From positions 1-31,145 of IMG/VR virus record IMGVR_UViG_3300046167_000035: DNA of 31,145 bases; one strand, given 5' to 3'. Below the pieces are notes generated by a model. The model made no database searches, was not told the DNA's origin, and worked only from the letters and a program-made list of their open reading frames with translations. Below are positions 7,175 through 15,851 of the stretch, piece after piece. Numbering within the stretch: the stretch's first letter is position 1; every line of letters starts with the position of its first letter. The DNA is from a virus. Position numbers and translations under genes: made by a program.

Positions 7175-8176
7175 ATGACCAACAACGCAAAGCCGATTGG
7201 TTTACAAACAAATTTAGAACAGACAGAACAATCTTTCGAAAGTTTTTTGACTCCATCGGAACAACCAGAAAACGAACTAGAACAACCATCAGAAGAATTA
7301 GTCAACGAAGACGAAGTCATTGAAGATGATGAAATCATTGAAGAAGACGAAGACCTAGAAGACGACTTTGAAGAAGATGAAGACGAACCTCAAGAAGATC
7401 AAGTTGAAGTAGAGGAGTCCGAGCAACCACAGCTATATACTATTAAAGTAGATGGTGAAGATACCCAGGTCACGCTTGAAGAACTCCAAAGTGGATACAG
7501 TCGCCAAAGAGATTATACGAGAAAAACTCAAGAGTTAGCTGAACAGCGTAAAGCTATTGAAGCTCAACAAAAAGAGGTTTCTCAAAAAGATGCAATTTAT
7601 TCGCAGTTGTTACCAAAACTGGAAGCGACTTTGAAAGGCGAGTTAGGAAACGAGCCAGATTGGAATGCACTTTATGATACTGATCCTATTGCCTATGTCC
7701 GTGAAAAAGACTTATGGAATGAGAAGAAGCAAAGGTTACAAGCCGCGGAAGCTGAAGCAACTAGACTCCAACAGGAACAAGCTGCAAAGCAACATGAAGA
7801 ACTTGAAAAGTTCGTCAAGTACGGTAATGAACAATTGCTAACACAAATTCCAGAATGGCAAGATAACGAAATAGCAGTTAAAGAAAAAAACTCTATTCGG
7901 GATTATGGTGTTAATGTTTTAGGCTATTCATCTCAAGAGATGGACAGCGTTTACGACTACCGAGTTTTACTTGGTTTAAGAAACGCATGGTTACAACATA
8001 AGACACAACAAGCTACTAAAGTAAAGCCAACTGAAAAGAAAGCGGCAGCTCGAACCGCCCGACCTGGCACTTCAAATGTACCTAAAAGTTCAACACCAGC
8101 GAAAAGAGCGCATCAAAGGTTAGCTAAAACTGGCAAAGTCCAGGATGCGGCTAAATTATTTGAACAAATTATATAA
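7175..8176 (+). CDS. Scaffolding protein
   Basis: About 333 residues immediately before the capsid gene, the standard location for the internal scaffold that guides prohead assembly. The N-terminal third is a long acidic, Glu/Asp/Pro/Gln-rich tract (residues about 30-85). A beta-like segment follows (YTIKVDGEDTQVTLEELQSG), containing the YSRQRDYTRKTQELAEQ motif common in phage scaffold/assembly proteins. Next is a long coiled coil (EQRKAIEAQQKEVSQ onward; LQAAEAEATRLQQEQAA), and the C-terminus is basic (KRAHQRLAKTGKVQDAAKLF). ATG 7175 is preferred over 7169 because AAGGA (7164-7168) then has 6-base spacing. Confidence 0.85.
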   Translation: MTNNAKPIGLQTNLEQTEQSFESFLTPSEQPENELEQPSEELVNEDEVIEDDEIIEEDEDLEDDFEEDEDEPQEDQVEVEESEQPQLYTIKVDGEDTQVTLEELQSGYSRQRDYTRKTQELAEQRKAIEAQQKEVSQKDAIYSQLLPKLEATLKGELGNEPDWNALYDTDPIAYVREKDLWNEKKQRLQAAEAEATRLQQEQAAKQHEELEKFVKYGNEQLLTQIPEWQDNEIAVKEKNSIRDYGVNVLGYSSQEMDSVYDYRVLLGLRNAWLQHKTQQATKVKPTEKKAAARTARPGTSNVPKSSTPAKRAHQRLAKTGKVQDAAKLFEQII

Positions 8177-8199
8177 ACTTTTAAACATAGGAAAATATC

Positions 8200-9135
8200 A
8201 TGGCACAAGTAACAAACGCATTTGATACATACGAGGCTAAGGGTAATAGAGAGCAGTTAAGTAATGTTATTTACAACATCTCTCCACAAACTACTCCTTT
8301 TATGTCTTCAATCGGAAAAAATTCAATCAGCAACGTAGTTTTTGATTGGCAAACAGAAACATTACCAACAGCAACTGGAGCTGGTCAATTAGAGGGTTTT
8401 GAATTAGCAAGATCACAAACTGCACCAACTACAAGAGTTAGTAATGTGGCTCAAATCTCATCAAGAGACGCAACTGTGACTGGTTCACAGCAAGCAACTG
8501 ATTCAGCTGGAAGAAAGTCAGAAATGGCTCACCAACTAGCAATCATGTCTAAAGCTCTAAAAAGAGATATGGAAACAGCACTTTGTCAAAAAGGCGCTAA
8601 AACAACTGGTAATGCTACAACAGCAAGAGTAACTGGTGGTTTCGAATCTTGGATTACATCAAACGTATCAAGAGGAACTGGTGGTTCAGGAGCTGGTAAC
8701 GGTGCTGCTCCAACTGATGGAACACAAAGAGCTTTAACAGAAACATTATTAAAGTCTGTATTACAAGACTGTTTTGCTAATGGCGGAGAGCCTTCAATGG
8801 CAATCTGTGGCCCAGTTAACAAGCAAAAAATATCTGGTTTCACAGGTAGAGCTTCAGCAAGACAAATGATTGATGCAAACACAGTAGAGGCTTCTGTTTC
8901 TATTTACGCATCAGACTTTGGTGAGTTGAAAATAGTACCGTCTAACTTCAGTAGAGAAAGATCACTTTTATTAGTTGATCCAGACTTCGCTAAAGTTTCT
9001 TTCTTAAGAGACTTTAAAACAGTTGATATCGCTACAGTAGGTGATGCAGTAACTAAAATGATTTTATGTGAGTATGGATTAGAAATGAGCAACCAAGCTG
9101 CTCACGGTATAGTCGCAGACTTAACAACTTCATAA
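8200..9135 (+). CDS. Major capsid protein, SU10/DUF5309 type
   Basis: A 311-residue capsid protein of the HK97-fold group called SU10 major capsid protein (DUF5309). The family signature at the N-terminus is visible: NREQLSNVIYNISPQTTPFM, then DWQTETLPTA. Later segments, RSQTAPTTRVSNVAQI and REFTV-like RDATVTGSQQATD, fit the E-loop region. The C-terminal ERSLLLVDPDFAKVSFLRDF matches the P-domain strand common to the family. Ribosome binding site AGGAAA precedes the ATG. It is followed by a strong UUCG hairpin, which would favour high expression of this most abundant virion protein. Confidence 0.92.
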   Translation: MAQVTNAFDTYEAKGNREQLSNVIYNISPQTTPFMSSIGKNSISNVVFDWQTETLPTATGAGQLEGFELARSQTAPTTRVSNVAQISSRDATVTGSQQATDSAGRKSEMAHQLAIMSKALKRDMETALCQKGAKTTGNATTARVTGGFESWITSNVSRGTGGSGAGNGAAPTDGTQRALTETLLKSVLQDCFANGGEPSMAICGPVNKQKISGFTGRASARQMIDANTVEASVSIYASDFGELKIVPSNFSRERSLLLVDPDFAKVSFLRDFKTVDIATVGDAVTKMILCEYGLEMSNQAAHGIVADLTTS

Positions 9136-9149
9136 GTTAGTTAAACTTA

Positions 9150-9169
9150 GGGAAGGCTTCGGCCTTCCC
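9150..9169 (+). terminator. UUCG-loop hairpin after the capsid gene
   Basis: GGGAAGGC (9150-9157), loop TTCG, GCCTTCCC (9162-9169): a perfect 8-bp GC-rich stem capped by the exceptionally stable UUCG tetraloop, 15 bases after the capsid stop. The downstream tract (ACCCTTTATT) is only weakly U-rich, so termination may be partial. Partial attenuation or 3'-end protection would boost capsid mRNA relative to downstream genes. This is the clearest terminator-like structure in the late region. Confidence 0.85.
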
Positions 9170-9183
9170 ACCCTTTATTAAAT

Positions 9184-9483
9184 ATGTCACAAAAACGTAC
9201 AATCACCGACCACAAAACTGGTTACAAATCAGAGTTCATTACAGAGGATGACAAGTTTGTCTATCACACAACTCAAGATGTTGCTCCTGTCATTGACCAC
9301 GTTAAGAAACTAAGAGACAATACACCTAAGCCTGGAAAAGATATGCGACACATAGCTGAAGTACCCATGGTAATTTGGCAAAAAGCATTACGAGAAGGTT
9401 GGTCACAGGATTCCGCAAAGTGGAAACAATGGCTAAACAATCCAGACAATAACGTCTTTAGAACTTGGCAAGGTAAAGTATGA
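9184..9483 (+). CDS. Conserved hypothetical protein after capsid
   Basis: 99 residues, soluble, mixed alpha/beta, starting MSQKRTITDHKTGYKSEFI. It contains a conserved-looking AEVPMVIWQKALREGWSQD segment and a C-terminal WKQWLNNPDN...FRTW. I recognise this as a gene that follows SU10-type capsid genes in marine phages, but no function is assigned. Its TGA overlaps the ATG of the adaptor gene (ATGA at 9480-9483), suggesting coupled translation with head-completion genes. Confidence 0.75.
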   Translation: MSQKRTITDHKTGYKSEFITEDDKFVYHTTQDVAPVIDHVKKLRDNTPKPGKDMRHIAEVPMVIWQKALREGWSQDSAKWKQWLNNPDNNVFRTWQGKV

Positions 9484-10127
9484 CATATGCAGAATTAAAA
9501 ACAGCCATAGCTGGTTATCTAAACAGATCAGATTTAACATCTACCATAGATACATTTATTGATAATGTAGAGGCTGAACTTAACAGAAAGTTAAGAACAA
9601 AAGACATGATTGTAAGAGCTACTGCAACAGCAGATGCTCAATACTTAGCAGTACCAGATGATTGGCTAGAAGCCATCAATGTAGAAATAACATCAAATAA
9701 TTTCAGTCCGTTATTTCAACAGTCTATAGAATCTTTAGATGTTTATAGAAAATCAAATAACAACTCAACAGGTCAACCAGTATATTATGCAATGGTTGAT
9801 GGTACTATAGAATTAGCACCAACTCCTGACGTTCCTTACACCCTACAGCTGACTTATTATGGTAAAATAAATGCACTGAGTGATACCAATATAACTAACT
9901 TTGTATCAGTATCAAACCCAGATGTTTACTTATATGGTGCATTGAAACACGCTTCTATCTACTTGATGGAAGACGACAGAATAGCAATGTTCACACAACA
10001 GTTTGAGAAAGCATTAGAAGAAATGAGACTTGCTCAAGAGAAAGCTGCATTTGGTAAGGGTTCTCTAATGATGAGAAGAAAGACTTACGGAACAAAACAA
10101 AAAAGAAATTACTACTACGGTAATTAA
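9480..10127 (+). CDS. Head-tail adaptor protein, gp4/gp6-like
   Basis: 215 residues. The start, TYAELKTAIAGYLNRSDL, and the following FIDNVEAELNRKLRTKDM are the hallmark of phage adaptor proteins (P22 gp4-like/SU10 adaptor), which sit beneath the portal and connect it to the tail. The middle is beta-rich (YLAVPDDWLEAINVEI; YTLQLTYYGKINALSD), and the C-terminal half is helical with a basic end (MMRRKTYGTKQKRNYYYG). Position after capsid and before tail genes agrees. ATGA overlap with the previous gene. Confidence 0.82.
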   Translation: MTYAELKTAIAGYLNRSDLTSTIDTFIDNVEAELNRKLRTKDMIVRATATADAQYLAVPDDWLEAINVEITSNNFSPLFQQSIESLDVYRKSNNNSTGQPVYYAMVDGTIELAPTPDVPYTLQLTYYGKINALSDTNITNFVSVSNPDVYLYGALKHASIYLMEDDRIAMFTQQFEKALEEMRLAQEKAAFGKGSLMMRRKTYGTKQKRNYYYGN

Positions 10128-10138
10128 AGGAGAATACG

Positions 10139-10531
10139 ATGGCAGGATTTAGTGATTATTTAGAAGACAAAGTTTTAGAGCATGTCTTTGGTGGCAATGC
10201 TTATTCAGCACCGTCAACATTATATGTTGCTTTATATACAGTAGCACCAACTGATACAGGCGGTGGAACTGAAGTATCTGGCGGAGCATATGTAAGAAAA
10301 GCATCGGCATTTACTGTGTCTGGAACTAACCCAACAACAGCAAGTAACACAGGTGCAGTTGAATATCCAACAGCTACAGCAAACTACGGAACAGTAGTTG
10401 CAGTTGGTATCTTTGATGCACTATCATCAGGAAACTTGTTAGCATACGCAAACTTAACTACATCAAAAGTTGTAAGTACAGGAGATGTGTTCAGATTCAA
10501 CACTGGTGATTTAGACGTAACACTGGCTTAA
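10139..10531 (+). CDS. Small tail-associated structural protein
   Basis: 130 residues, beta-rich and Gly/Thr/Ala-rich. The signature STLYVALYTVAPTDTGGGTEVSGGAYVR (about residues 23-50) is found in a family of short virion proteins near tail fibre genes in many phages. The exact role is not established. A good ribosome binding site (AAGGAG) lies ahead of the ATG. It sits between the adaptor and fibre genes, so a tail or fibre-attachment component is likely. Confidence 0.7.
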   Translation: MAGFSDYLEDKVLEHVFGGNAYSAPSTLYVALYTVAPTDTGGGTEVSGGAYVRKASAFTVSGTNPTTASNTGAVEYPTATANYGTVVAVGIFDALSSGNLLAYANLTTSKVVSTGDVFRFNTGDLDVTLA

Positions 10532-10535
10532 GATC

Positions 10536-11078
10536 ATGGCCAGTATAGGCTATAACAAAGGCTACTACTCAAGATCAAAGTATAACGATCTTGCTATACA
10601 AGCCGAAGCAACCATTCAAGTCGTTTCAGGAGTTACCGCTACTGGAACACAAATAGATGTACCTACAGCAGTCATACAGGCTGTTTCAGGCTTTACTGCA
10701 ACTGGTACACAGATTGATAGAGCAGTTGCAACTATTAGTGCTGTATCAGATGTCAATGCAGTAGGCAGAAAAACACATGGTGCTAATGCAACCATTGCAG
10801 CAGTATCAGACTTTGACTCACAGGCATTTATAACCGTAGCTGGTTTCTCAACCATTGCACAAACATCAGGCTTTGATGCAACAGGTAGAGCAACATTCGC
10901 AGCCGCATCAACGATCAACCAAACCAGTAGCCTTGTCGCTGTTGGTGGTCTAAAATGGGAAGATATAATTGTTCCAGGCGATACATGGACAGATCAGATA
11001 GTTGCAAGTGCAACATGGACAGATCAAAGTAACCCATCAACAAATTGGACTGAATTAGACAAACAAGAGGCAGCTTAA
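10536..11078 (+). CDS. Repeat-containing tail protein
   Basis: 180 residues built from about six imperfect 20-residue repeats. Each holds an Ala/Thr-Ile-x-Ala/Val-Val-Ser core followed by a V/F-xAxG step (e.g. ATIQVVSGVTATGTQ, AVIQAVSGFTATGTQ, ATISAVSDVNAVG, ATIAAVSDFDS). The C-terminus changes to Trp-rich units (WEDIIVPGDTWTDQ, ATWTDQ, TNWTEL). Such short beta repeats suggest an extended fibre or shaft-like virion element. It sits directly before the long tail fibre, whose ATG abuts its stop. No enzyme motifs. Confidence 0.7.
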   Translation: MASIGYNKGYYSRSKYNDLAIQAEATIQVVSGVTATGTQIDVPTAVIQAVSGFTATGTQIDRAVATISAVSDVNAVGRKTHGANATIAAVSDFDSQAFITVAGFSTIAQTSGFDATGRATFAAASTINQTSSLVAVGGLKWEDIIVPGDTWTDQIVASATWTDQSNPSTNWTELDKQEAA

Positions 11079-14000
11079 ATGGCAGATACATATACAACTA
11101 ATCTAAACTTAACAAAACCAGAACCAGGTGCAGCAGAAGATACCTGGGGTATTTCGCTTAACGCTGACTTAGACTCTCTTGATGCAATCTTTGGTTCAGG
11201 TGGTACAGCAGTATCTATGGGTGCTGTTACCTTGGATGGTTTGACTGTTGATGGTGTAGGTAGTTTAGATAACAATGGATTAAATTTAGAGTTATCAAGC
11301 TCTAACACAGGCATCATTTATGATGCACAAAATGGCTATCATACTTTTAAAAGAAATGGCACTAATGCACTACAGATTAATGGTGGAAATGGTGATATAG
11401 CTTTCTACGATGATACAGGCACAACAAAAGTTTTCTTCTATGATGCTAGTGCTGAGAGATTGGGCATCGGCACAACTTCGCCAAGTGAGAAGCTAACTTT
11501 AAGAAGTACGCAATTTGATACTACTCATATATCTATTGGTGACAGTGTAGAAAGGCTAAGAATTGGTTATTTACATGCAGGAGGTTTGGCATCATCCACA
11601 TCAGCCTCTCAAATAGGTAGTGATTCTAGTTCTGATTTATCAATCGCTGCACCATCAAATGGTGCTTCTGAAATAAAATTCTTTACAAATACTGCAAGTG
11701 GTACGCCTAGTGAAGCTCTCAGAATAGATAGCAGTCAACGTGTTGGAATCGGCACAAGTTCGCCACAAGGTAATCTTCATGTAGAAGGTGCAGCAGGTGT
11801 ATCAGGTGGTGGTATTATTTATGTTACTGATGCTGATAATGGAAGCACAGCAAGTGATGCTTTACAAATTTCTAAATCAGGCGATACAGCTTTTATCTAC
11901 AATAGAGAAACTTCAGGTAATTTACAATTGGGTGCAGGTGGTAATGCAAACCATATGATTGTTAGAACTGACGGCAAAGTTGGTATAGGAACGAGTTCAC
12001 CAAGTTATGCACTTGATGTACGTGATAATTCTAATATTTTATTACAACTAGCATCTACTACTGCATCAAATAATGCAAGAATGGTATTTGCACCTAATAA
12101 TACAGCTATATTTAACGTAGGCGTAGATGTTTCAAGTTCAGATTTTACTTGGTACGATGTTCAAACAGCTACATCGCCTATAAAAATAGAACAAGGTGCA
12201 GCAACTAATTCATTAGTTTTAAAATCAGATGGTAAACTTGGAATTGGAACTGGCTCTGCAAATGCACCTTTACATGTAAAATCATCTATAGATTATATTA
12301 CAAGATTTGAATCAACAGATACAACTGCTGGTATAGTATTACAAGACTCAAGTTCAAGTAGTAGAGTAACAAATACTGGTGGTAATTTAATTTTATCTGC
12401 TGATATAAATAACGAAGCAAGTAACTCAGCAATAAGATTTATGCTAGATACTTCATCTAATACTGGTACTGATGCTGCTATGGTTCTAAAAAGTACAGGT
12501 CTTGGTATAGGTATTCCCTCACCCAATTCAGGTTCAAAACTACACATACGAGGAACTGATGGTGCGTCAGGTGCAAGTACTAATGTAGCAGCAAATGAAG
12601 TATTTATTGAGAATAATGGTAATGTTGGAATTACTTTAGGAACACCCAATACTGGTACAGGTTACTATGCTTTTGCTGATAGTGATATTGCTTTACGAGC
12701 TGGTATATTCTATGACCATTCTACTGATGATATGGGCTTTAGAGTTGCTTCGTCAACTGCTATGACTATAGATTCTAACCGTAATGTTGGAATAGGTACA
12801 AGTTCACCAGCAAGAAATCTACATGTTCACGCATCTAACTTTACAGATTTACATTTAACAAACGATACAACTGGTGCTACAGCTAGTGATGGTACAAGTT
12901 TTACTGCTATTGGTTCAGATATTTATTTAACTAACAGAGAAGCTGGAAACATGGTTTTCCAAACTTCAGGAACAGAAAGAGCTAGAATAGACTCATCAGG
13001 TAATCTTGCCATAGGTAATATAAGTGCTGCTGCTAAATTAGATATTAGACAAGATTCAGGCTCGGCTATTAGATGTGAAGATGGTAGTGGTGCATATTTT
13101 GTAGTTAAACAGGGTGGTCTTGTTGGTATAGGAACGCCTTCACCCGATGCACCTTTAACAGTACATAACAGTTCTGACCCTGAAATAAGATTTGGGTACA
13201 GTTCAACACAAGACCACAAAATTGCATGGGATAGTTCTAAAGTATTTATTCATGCTGACCCTGAAAATGCTAATGGTAGTTCAGCTATAGGATTTGCAGT
13301 TGATGGAACTGAAAGAGCTAGGATAGACTCATCAGGTAATTTTGGAATTGGCACAAGTTCACCAAGTGCTAATCTTCATGTTAAATTAGGTGGAATCGGA
13401 GATGACAGTATATCCTTAGTTGAATCACAGGGTTCAGCTACTTATGGTGTTTATATAAAATCAACTTATGCTGAAGAAATGGGTAGAGTAGGTGCATTAA
13501 GTCAAGCAGATGGTGGTCTTGATGGTGCTAGTATTGCTTTTAAAGCTTATGGAAGAGACATAGTTTTTAATACTAATGAAGGTTCTAATAACGCAGAAAG
13601 AGCAAGGTTTCTTAGCGGTGGTGCATTTTTAATTGGAAAAACTGCACTAGGTGTAAACACACAAGGTTTGCAATTTAATGGTGGTCTTTTAGCAGTCACC
13701 AAAGATGGTGCACAACCTCTAATACTTAACAGAAAAACAACTGATGGAGTTGTTGTTGATTTAAGAAAAGATAATAATACAGGCGGTATTATAGGAATAC
13801 AAGAACCACAAGATAATGCAGAAGAACTTTATATAGCTAATGGTACTGGGACTAGTTCTGTCGGTCTAGCTTTTTGGGATTACATAAATACTTCAAGGAT
13901 TGCACCTTGTAATGGAACTGGAGCATATCAAGACAATTCTATAGACCTTGGTTACTCAGGTGCAAGGTTTGATGACATCTATGCAACCAATGGAACTATA

Positions 14001-14315
14001 CAAACTTCAGACAGAAACGAAAAACAAGACATACAAGCCTTAACAGATGCAGAGCAAAGAGTTGCTACAGCATGTAAAGGTTTGATTAGAAGATTCAGAT
14101 GGCAAGATGCAGTAGAAGAAAAAGGCGATGATGCTAGATTACACTTCGGAGTTATAGCTCAAGACTTACAAGATGCATTTACAGCAGAAGGCCTTGATGC
14201 AGGTGATTATGGTATGTTTATATCTAGCACCTGGGAAGATGATGACGGGGTAGAGCAAACTAGGCTCGGAGTAAGGTATAATGAACTCCTAGCTTTCATA
14301 ATAACAACTTTATAG
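11079..14315 (+). CDS. Long tail fibre with S74 self-cleaving chaperone domain
   Basis: 1078 residues. Residues 1-38 form an N-terminal module ([20 protein letters not shown] onward) shared with the second fibre. The body contains about ten repeats of the type GIGTSSPxxxLHV, often preceded by ERARIDSSGN, typical of beta-helical or beta-repeat fibre shafts. The C-terminus is an intramolecular chaperone auto-processing domain (peptidase S74). The Ser-Lys dyad lies in SDRNEK (Ser977, Lys982), and the rest of the domain shows GVIAQDLQDAF and RLGVRYNELLAFI. By family knowledge, this domain helps trimerise the fibre and then cleaves itself off before the Ser. The fibre is the probable host receptor-binding protein. 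Confidence 0.9.
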   Translation: MADTYTTNLNLTKPEPGAAEDTWGISLNADLDSLDAIFGSGGTAVSMGAVTLDGLTVDGVGSLDNNGLNLELSSSNTGIIYDAQNGYHTFKRNGTNALQINGGNGDIAFYDDTGTTKVFFYDASAERLGIGTTSPSEKLTLRSTQFDTTHISIGDSVERLRIGYLHAGGLASSTSASQIGSDSSSDLSIAAPSNGASEIKFFTNTASGTPSEALRIDSSQRVGIGTSSPQGNLHVEGAAGVSGGGIIYVTDADNGSTASDALQISKSGDTAFIYNRETSGNLQLGAGGNANHMIVRTDGKVGIGTSSPSYALDVRDNSNILLQLASTTASNNARMVFAPNNTAIFNVGVDVSSSDFTWYDVQTATSPIKIEQGAATNSLVLKSDGKLGIGTGSANAPLHVKSSIDYITRFESTDTTAGIVLQDSSSSSRVTNTGGNLILSADINNEASNSAIRFMLDTSSNTGTDAAMVLKSTGLGIGIPSPNSGSKLHIRGTDGASGASTNVAANEVFIENNGNVGITLGTPNTGTGYYAFADSDIALRAGIFYDHSTDDMGFRVASSTAMTIDSNRNVGIGTSSPARNLHVHASNFTDLHLTNDTTGATASDGTSFTAIGSDIYLTNREAGNMVFQTSGTERARIDSSGNLAIGNISAAAKLDIRQDSGSAIRCEDGSGAYFVVKQGGLVGIGTPSPDAPLTVHNSSDPEIRFGYSSTQDHKIAWDSSKVFIHADPENANGSSAIGFAVDGTERARIDSSGNFGIGTSSPSANLHVKLGGIGDDSISLVESQGSATYGVYIKSTYAEEMGRVGALSQADGGLDGASIAFKAYGRDIVFNTNEGSNNAERARFLSGGAFLIGKTALGVNTQGLQFNGGLLAVTKDGAQPLILNRKTTDGVVVDLRKDNNTGGIIGIQEPQDNAEELYIANGTGTSSVGLAFWDYINTSRIAPCNGTGAYQDNSIDLGYSGARFDDIYATNGTIQTSDRNEKQDIQALTDAEQRVATACKGLIRRFRWQDAVEEKGDDARLHFGVIAQDLQDAFTAEGLDAGDYGMFISSTWEDDDGVEQTRLGVRYNELLAFIITTL

Positions 14316-14324
14316 GAGAACAAG

Positions 14325-14681
14325 ATGGCAAATACATACGAATGGGACTGTAAAACAGTAGACGTGTACCCAGAATACGAGGATCACACAGATACAGTTT
14401 ATAACGTCCATTGGAGACTTAATGCAACAAGTAGTGAAACACACGAAGTAGATGGTCAAGAAGTACCATACACCGCTAGTGTTTATGGCACTCAATCATT
14501 ATCATTAGAAGATGTCGGTACAGACTTTAAACCTTTTGACGAATTAACTAACACAATAGTTACTGGTTGGGTTGAAGGTAATATGGGTGAAGAGGAAGTA
14601 GCTAATTTAAAGTCTGCTTTAGACTCAAAAATATCTGAAGAGATAACACCTACGACTGAAACAAAAACTATAGGCGAGTAA
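14325..14681 (+). CDS. Fibre-associated small protein (DUF7936-like)
   Basis: 118 residues, acidic, starting MANTYEWDCKTVDVYPEYED. The pattern WDCKTVDVYP...DTVYNVHWRL...YTASVYGTQSL is a conserved small beta-rich protein type seen next to tail fibre genes of marine phages. Function is unknown; a fibre-tip or adaptor role would fit the location between two S74 fibres. GGAG ribosome binding site at 14314-14317. The Pfam-style name is from memory and should be treated as tentative. Confidence 0.65.
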   Translation: MANTYEWDCKTVDVYPEYEDHTDTVYNVHWRLNATSSETHEVDGQEVPYTASVYGTQSLSLEDVGTDFKPFDELTNTIVTGWVEGNMGEEEVANLKSALDSKISEEITPTTETKTIGE

Positions 14682-14687
14682 AATATT

Positions 14688-15851
14688 ATGGCTGATACTT
14701 ATACAACTAACTTACAACTCAGAAAACCAGAGGTAGGAAGTTCTACTAATACCTGGGGAGACAAACTTAATGCAGACCTAGATCAAGTAGATGCAGTCTT
14801 CTCGGCAAATGGAGCAGGAACAAGTGTTGGCCTACATGTGGGAACTGGTAAAAATTTAAAAGTAAATGGTACATTAACAGCAAGTGCCGATGTATTTTTA
14901 AATGGAAATGGCTTACAAAACGCATTAAAGTTTGTTGATGCAAGTGGTTACTCAATTGGACTAAAAGCACCAGCAGATTTAAACGATACAAACATAACAT
15001 TGGTGTTACCCGACACTACAAACACATCTAATGGTACAGCCTTAATTGCTACAAACGTAACCAATAATGTTGTAACTCTAGGATTTGGTACTCCGCCAGT
15101 TACAGTAAGTAATTACTTTGCATCATCTGGACTATCAAGCAAAGACTTAGGAACAGGCTTACATCTTAAGACTGGTGATAGCGGAGCTTCATCTGTTCAG
15201 GCTAGTTATGATGAATTGGTTATAGAAGGTAGTGCTGACGCAGGTATATCAGTTTTATCGGGAGCATCTAATAGTGGCGGAATAAGATTTGGTGACTCAG
15301 GTAACTCTAACGCTGGTGGCATTACTTATCTTCATACCGATAATACTATGAACTTTGTTGTTAATGGTACTTCATCTTTTTCTGCAAATGGCCAAGACAT
15401 TATGATACCTGATTCATCAGACGCAGGTAGAATACAAATAATGGGTTCTTACACAAATCCACAAATAATTATTTATGGGCCAACCAATAGCAATACTACT
15501 AAAATGTCTTTTAGAAATGGTAATGGTGCAGTTGGAACTATTGCAACAAATGGTTCTGCTACCTCTTACAATACATCTTCAGACTACAGGTTAAAAGAAA
15601 ATGAAGTAGCTGTATCTGATGGTATAGAAAGATTAAAACAATTAAAGCCTTACAAATTTAATTTTAAAGCTGATCCAGATACAACAGTTGATGGCTTCTT
15701 TGCACATGAGGTTTCAAGCGTAGTACCAGAGGCTATAACTGGAGAAAAAGATGGAGAGGAAATGCAAAGTATAGACCAAAGCAAACTTGTTCCTCTTTTA
15801 GTCGCAGCAGTTCAAGAACTAACAACTAGATTAGAAGCATTGGAGAATTAA
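14688..15851 (+). CDS. Second tail fibre with S74 chaperone domain
   Basis: 387 residues. The N-terminal module [20 protein letters not shown] and the following [17 protein letters not shown] are clearly homologous to the long fibre's N-terminus, so both may dock at the same tail site or on each other. The middle is a beta-rich short shaft without the GIGTSSP repeats. The C-terminal S74 domain spans residues 298-387, with the dyad Ser298/Lys303 in SDYRLK, followed by [14 protein letters not shown] and a terminal helix, [16 protein letters not shown]. It probably self-cleaves like its neighbour. Duplication of an anchor with a different tip suggests two receptor-binding options. Confidence 0.88.
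   Translation: MADTYTTNLQLRKPEVGSSTNTWGDKLNADLDQVDAVFSANGAGTSVGLHVGTGKNLKVNGTLTASADVFLNGNGLQNALKFVDASGYSIGLKAPADLNDTNITLVLPDTTNTSNGTALIATNVTNNVVTLGFGTPPVTVSNYFASSGLSSKDLGTGLHLKTGDSGASSVQASYDELVIEGSADAGISVLSGASNSGGIRFGDSGNSNAGGITYLHTDNTMNFVVNGTSSFSANGQDIMIPDSSDAGRIQIMGSYTNPQIIIYGPTNSNTTKMSFRNGNGAVGTIATNGSATSYNTSSDYRLKENEVAVSDGIERLKQLKPYKFNFKADPDTTVDGFFAHEVSSVVPEAITGEKDGEEMQSIDQSKLVPLLVAAVQELTTRLEALEN

Noticed and set aside
12293-13219. Minus-strand ORFs (12293-12649, 12923-13219) inside the fibre gene
   Set aside because: They are antisense shadows of the repetitive fibre coding sequence, with no ribosome binding sites and no recognisable domains.
11454-13388. CRISPR-like repeat array
   Set aside because: The repeats are in-frame coding units of the tail fibre (GIGTSSP), with variable spacing and degenerate sequence, and no unique spacers of constant length.
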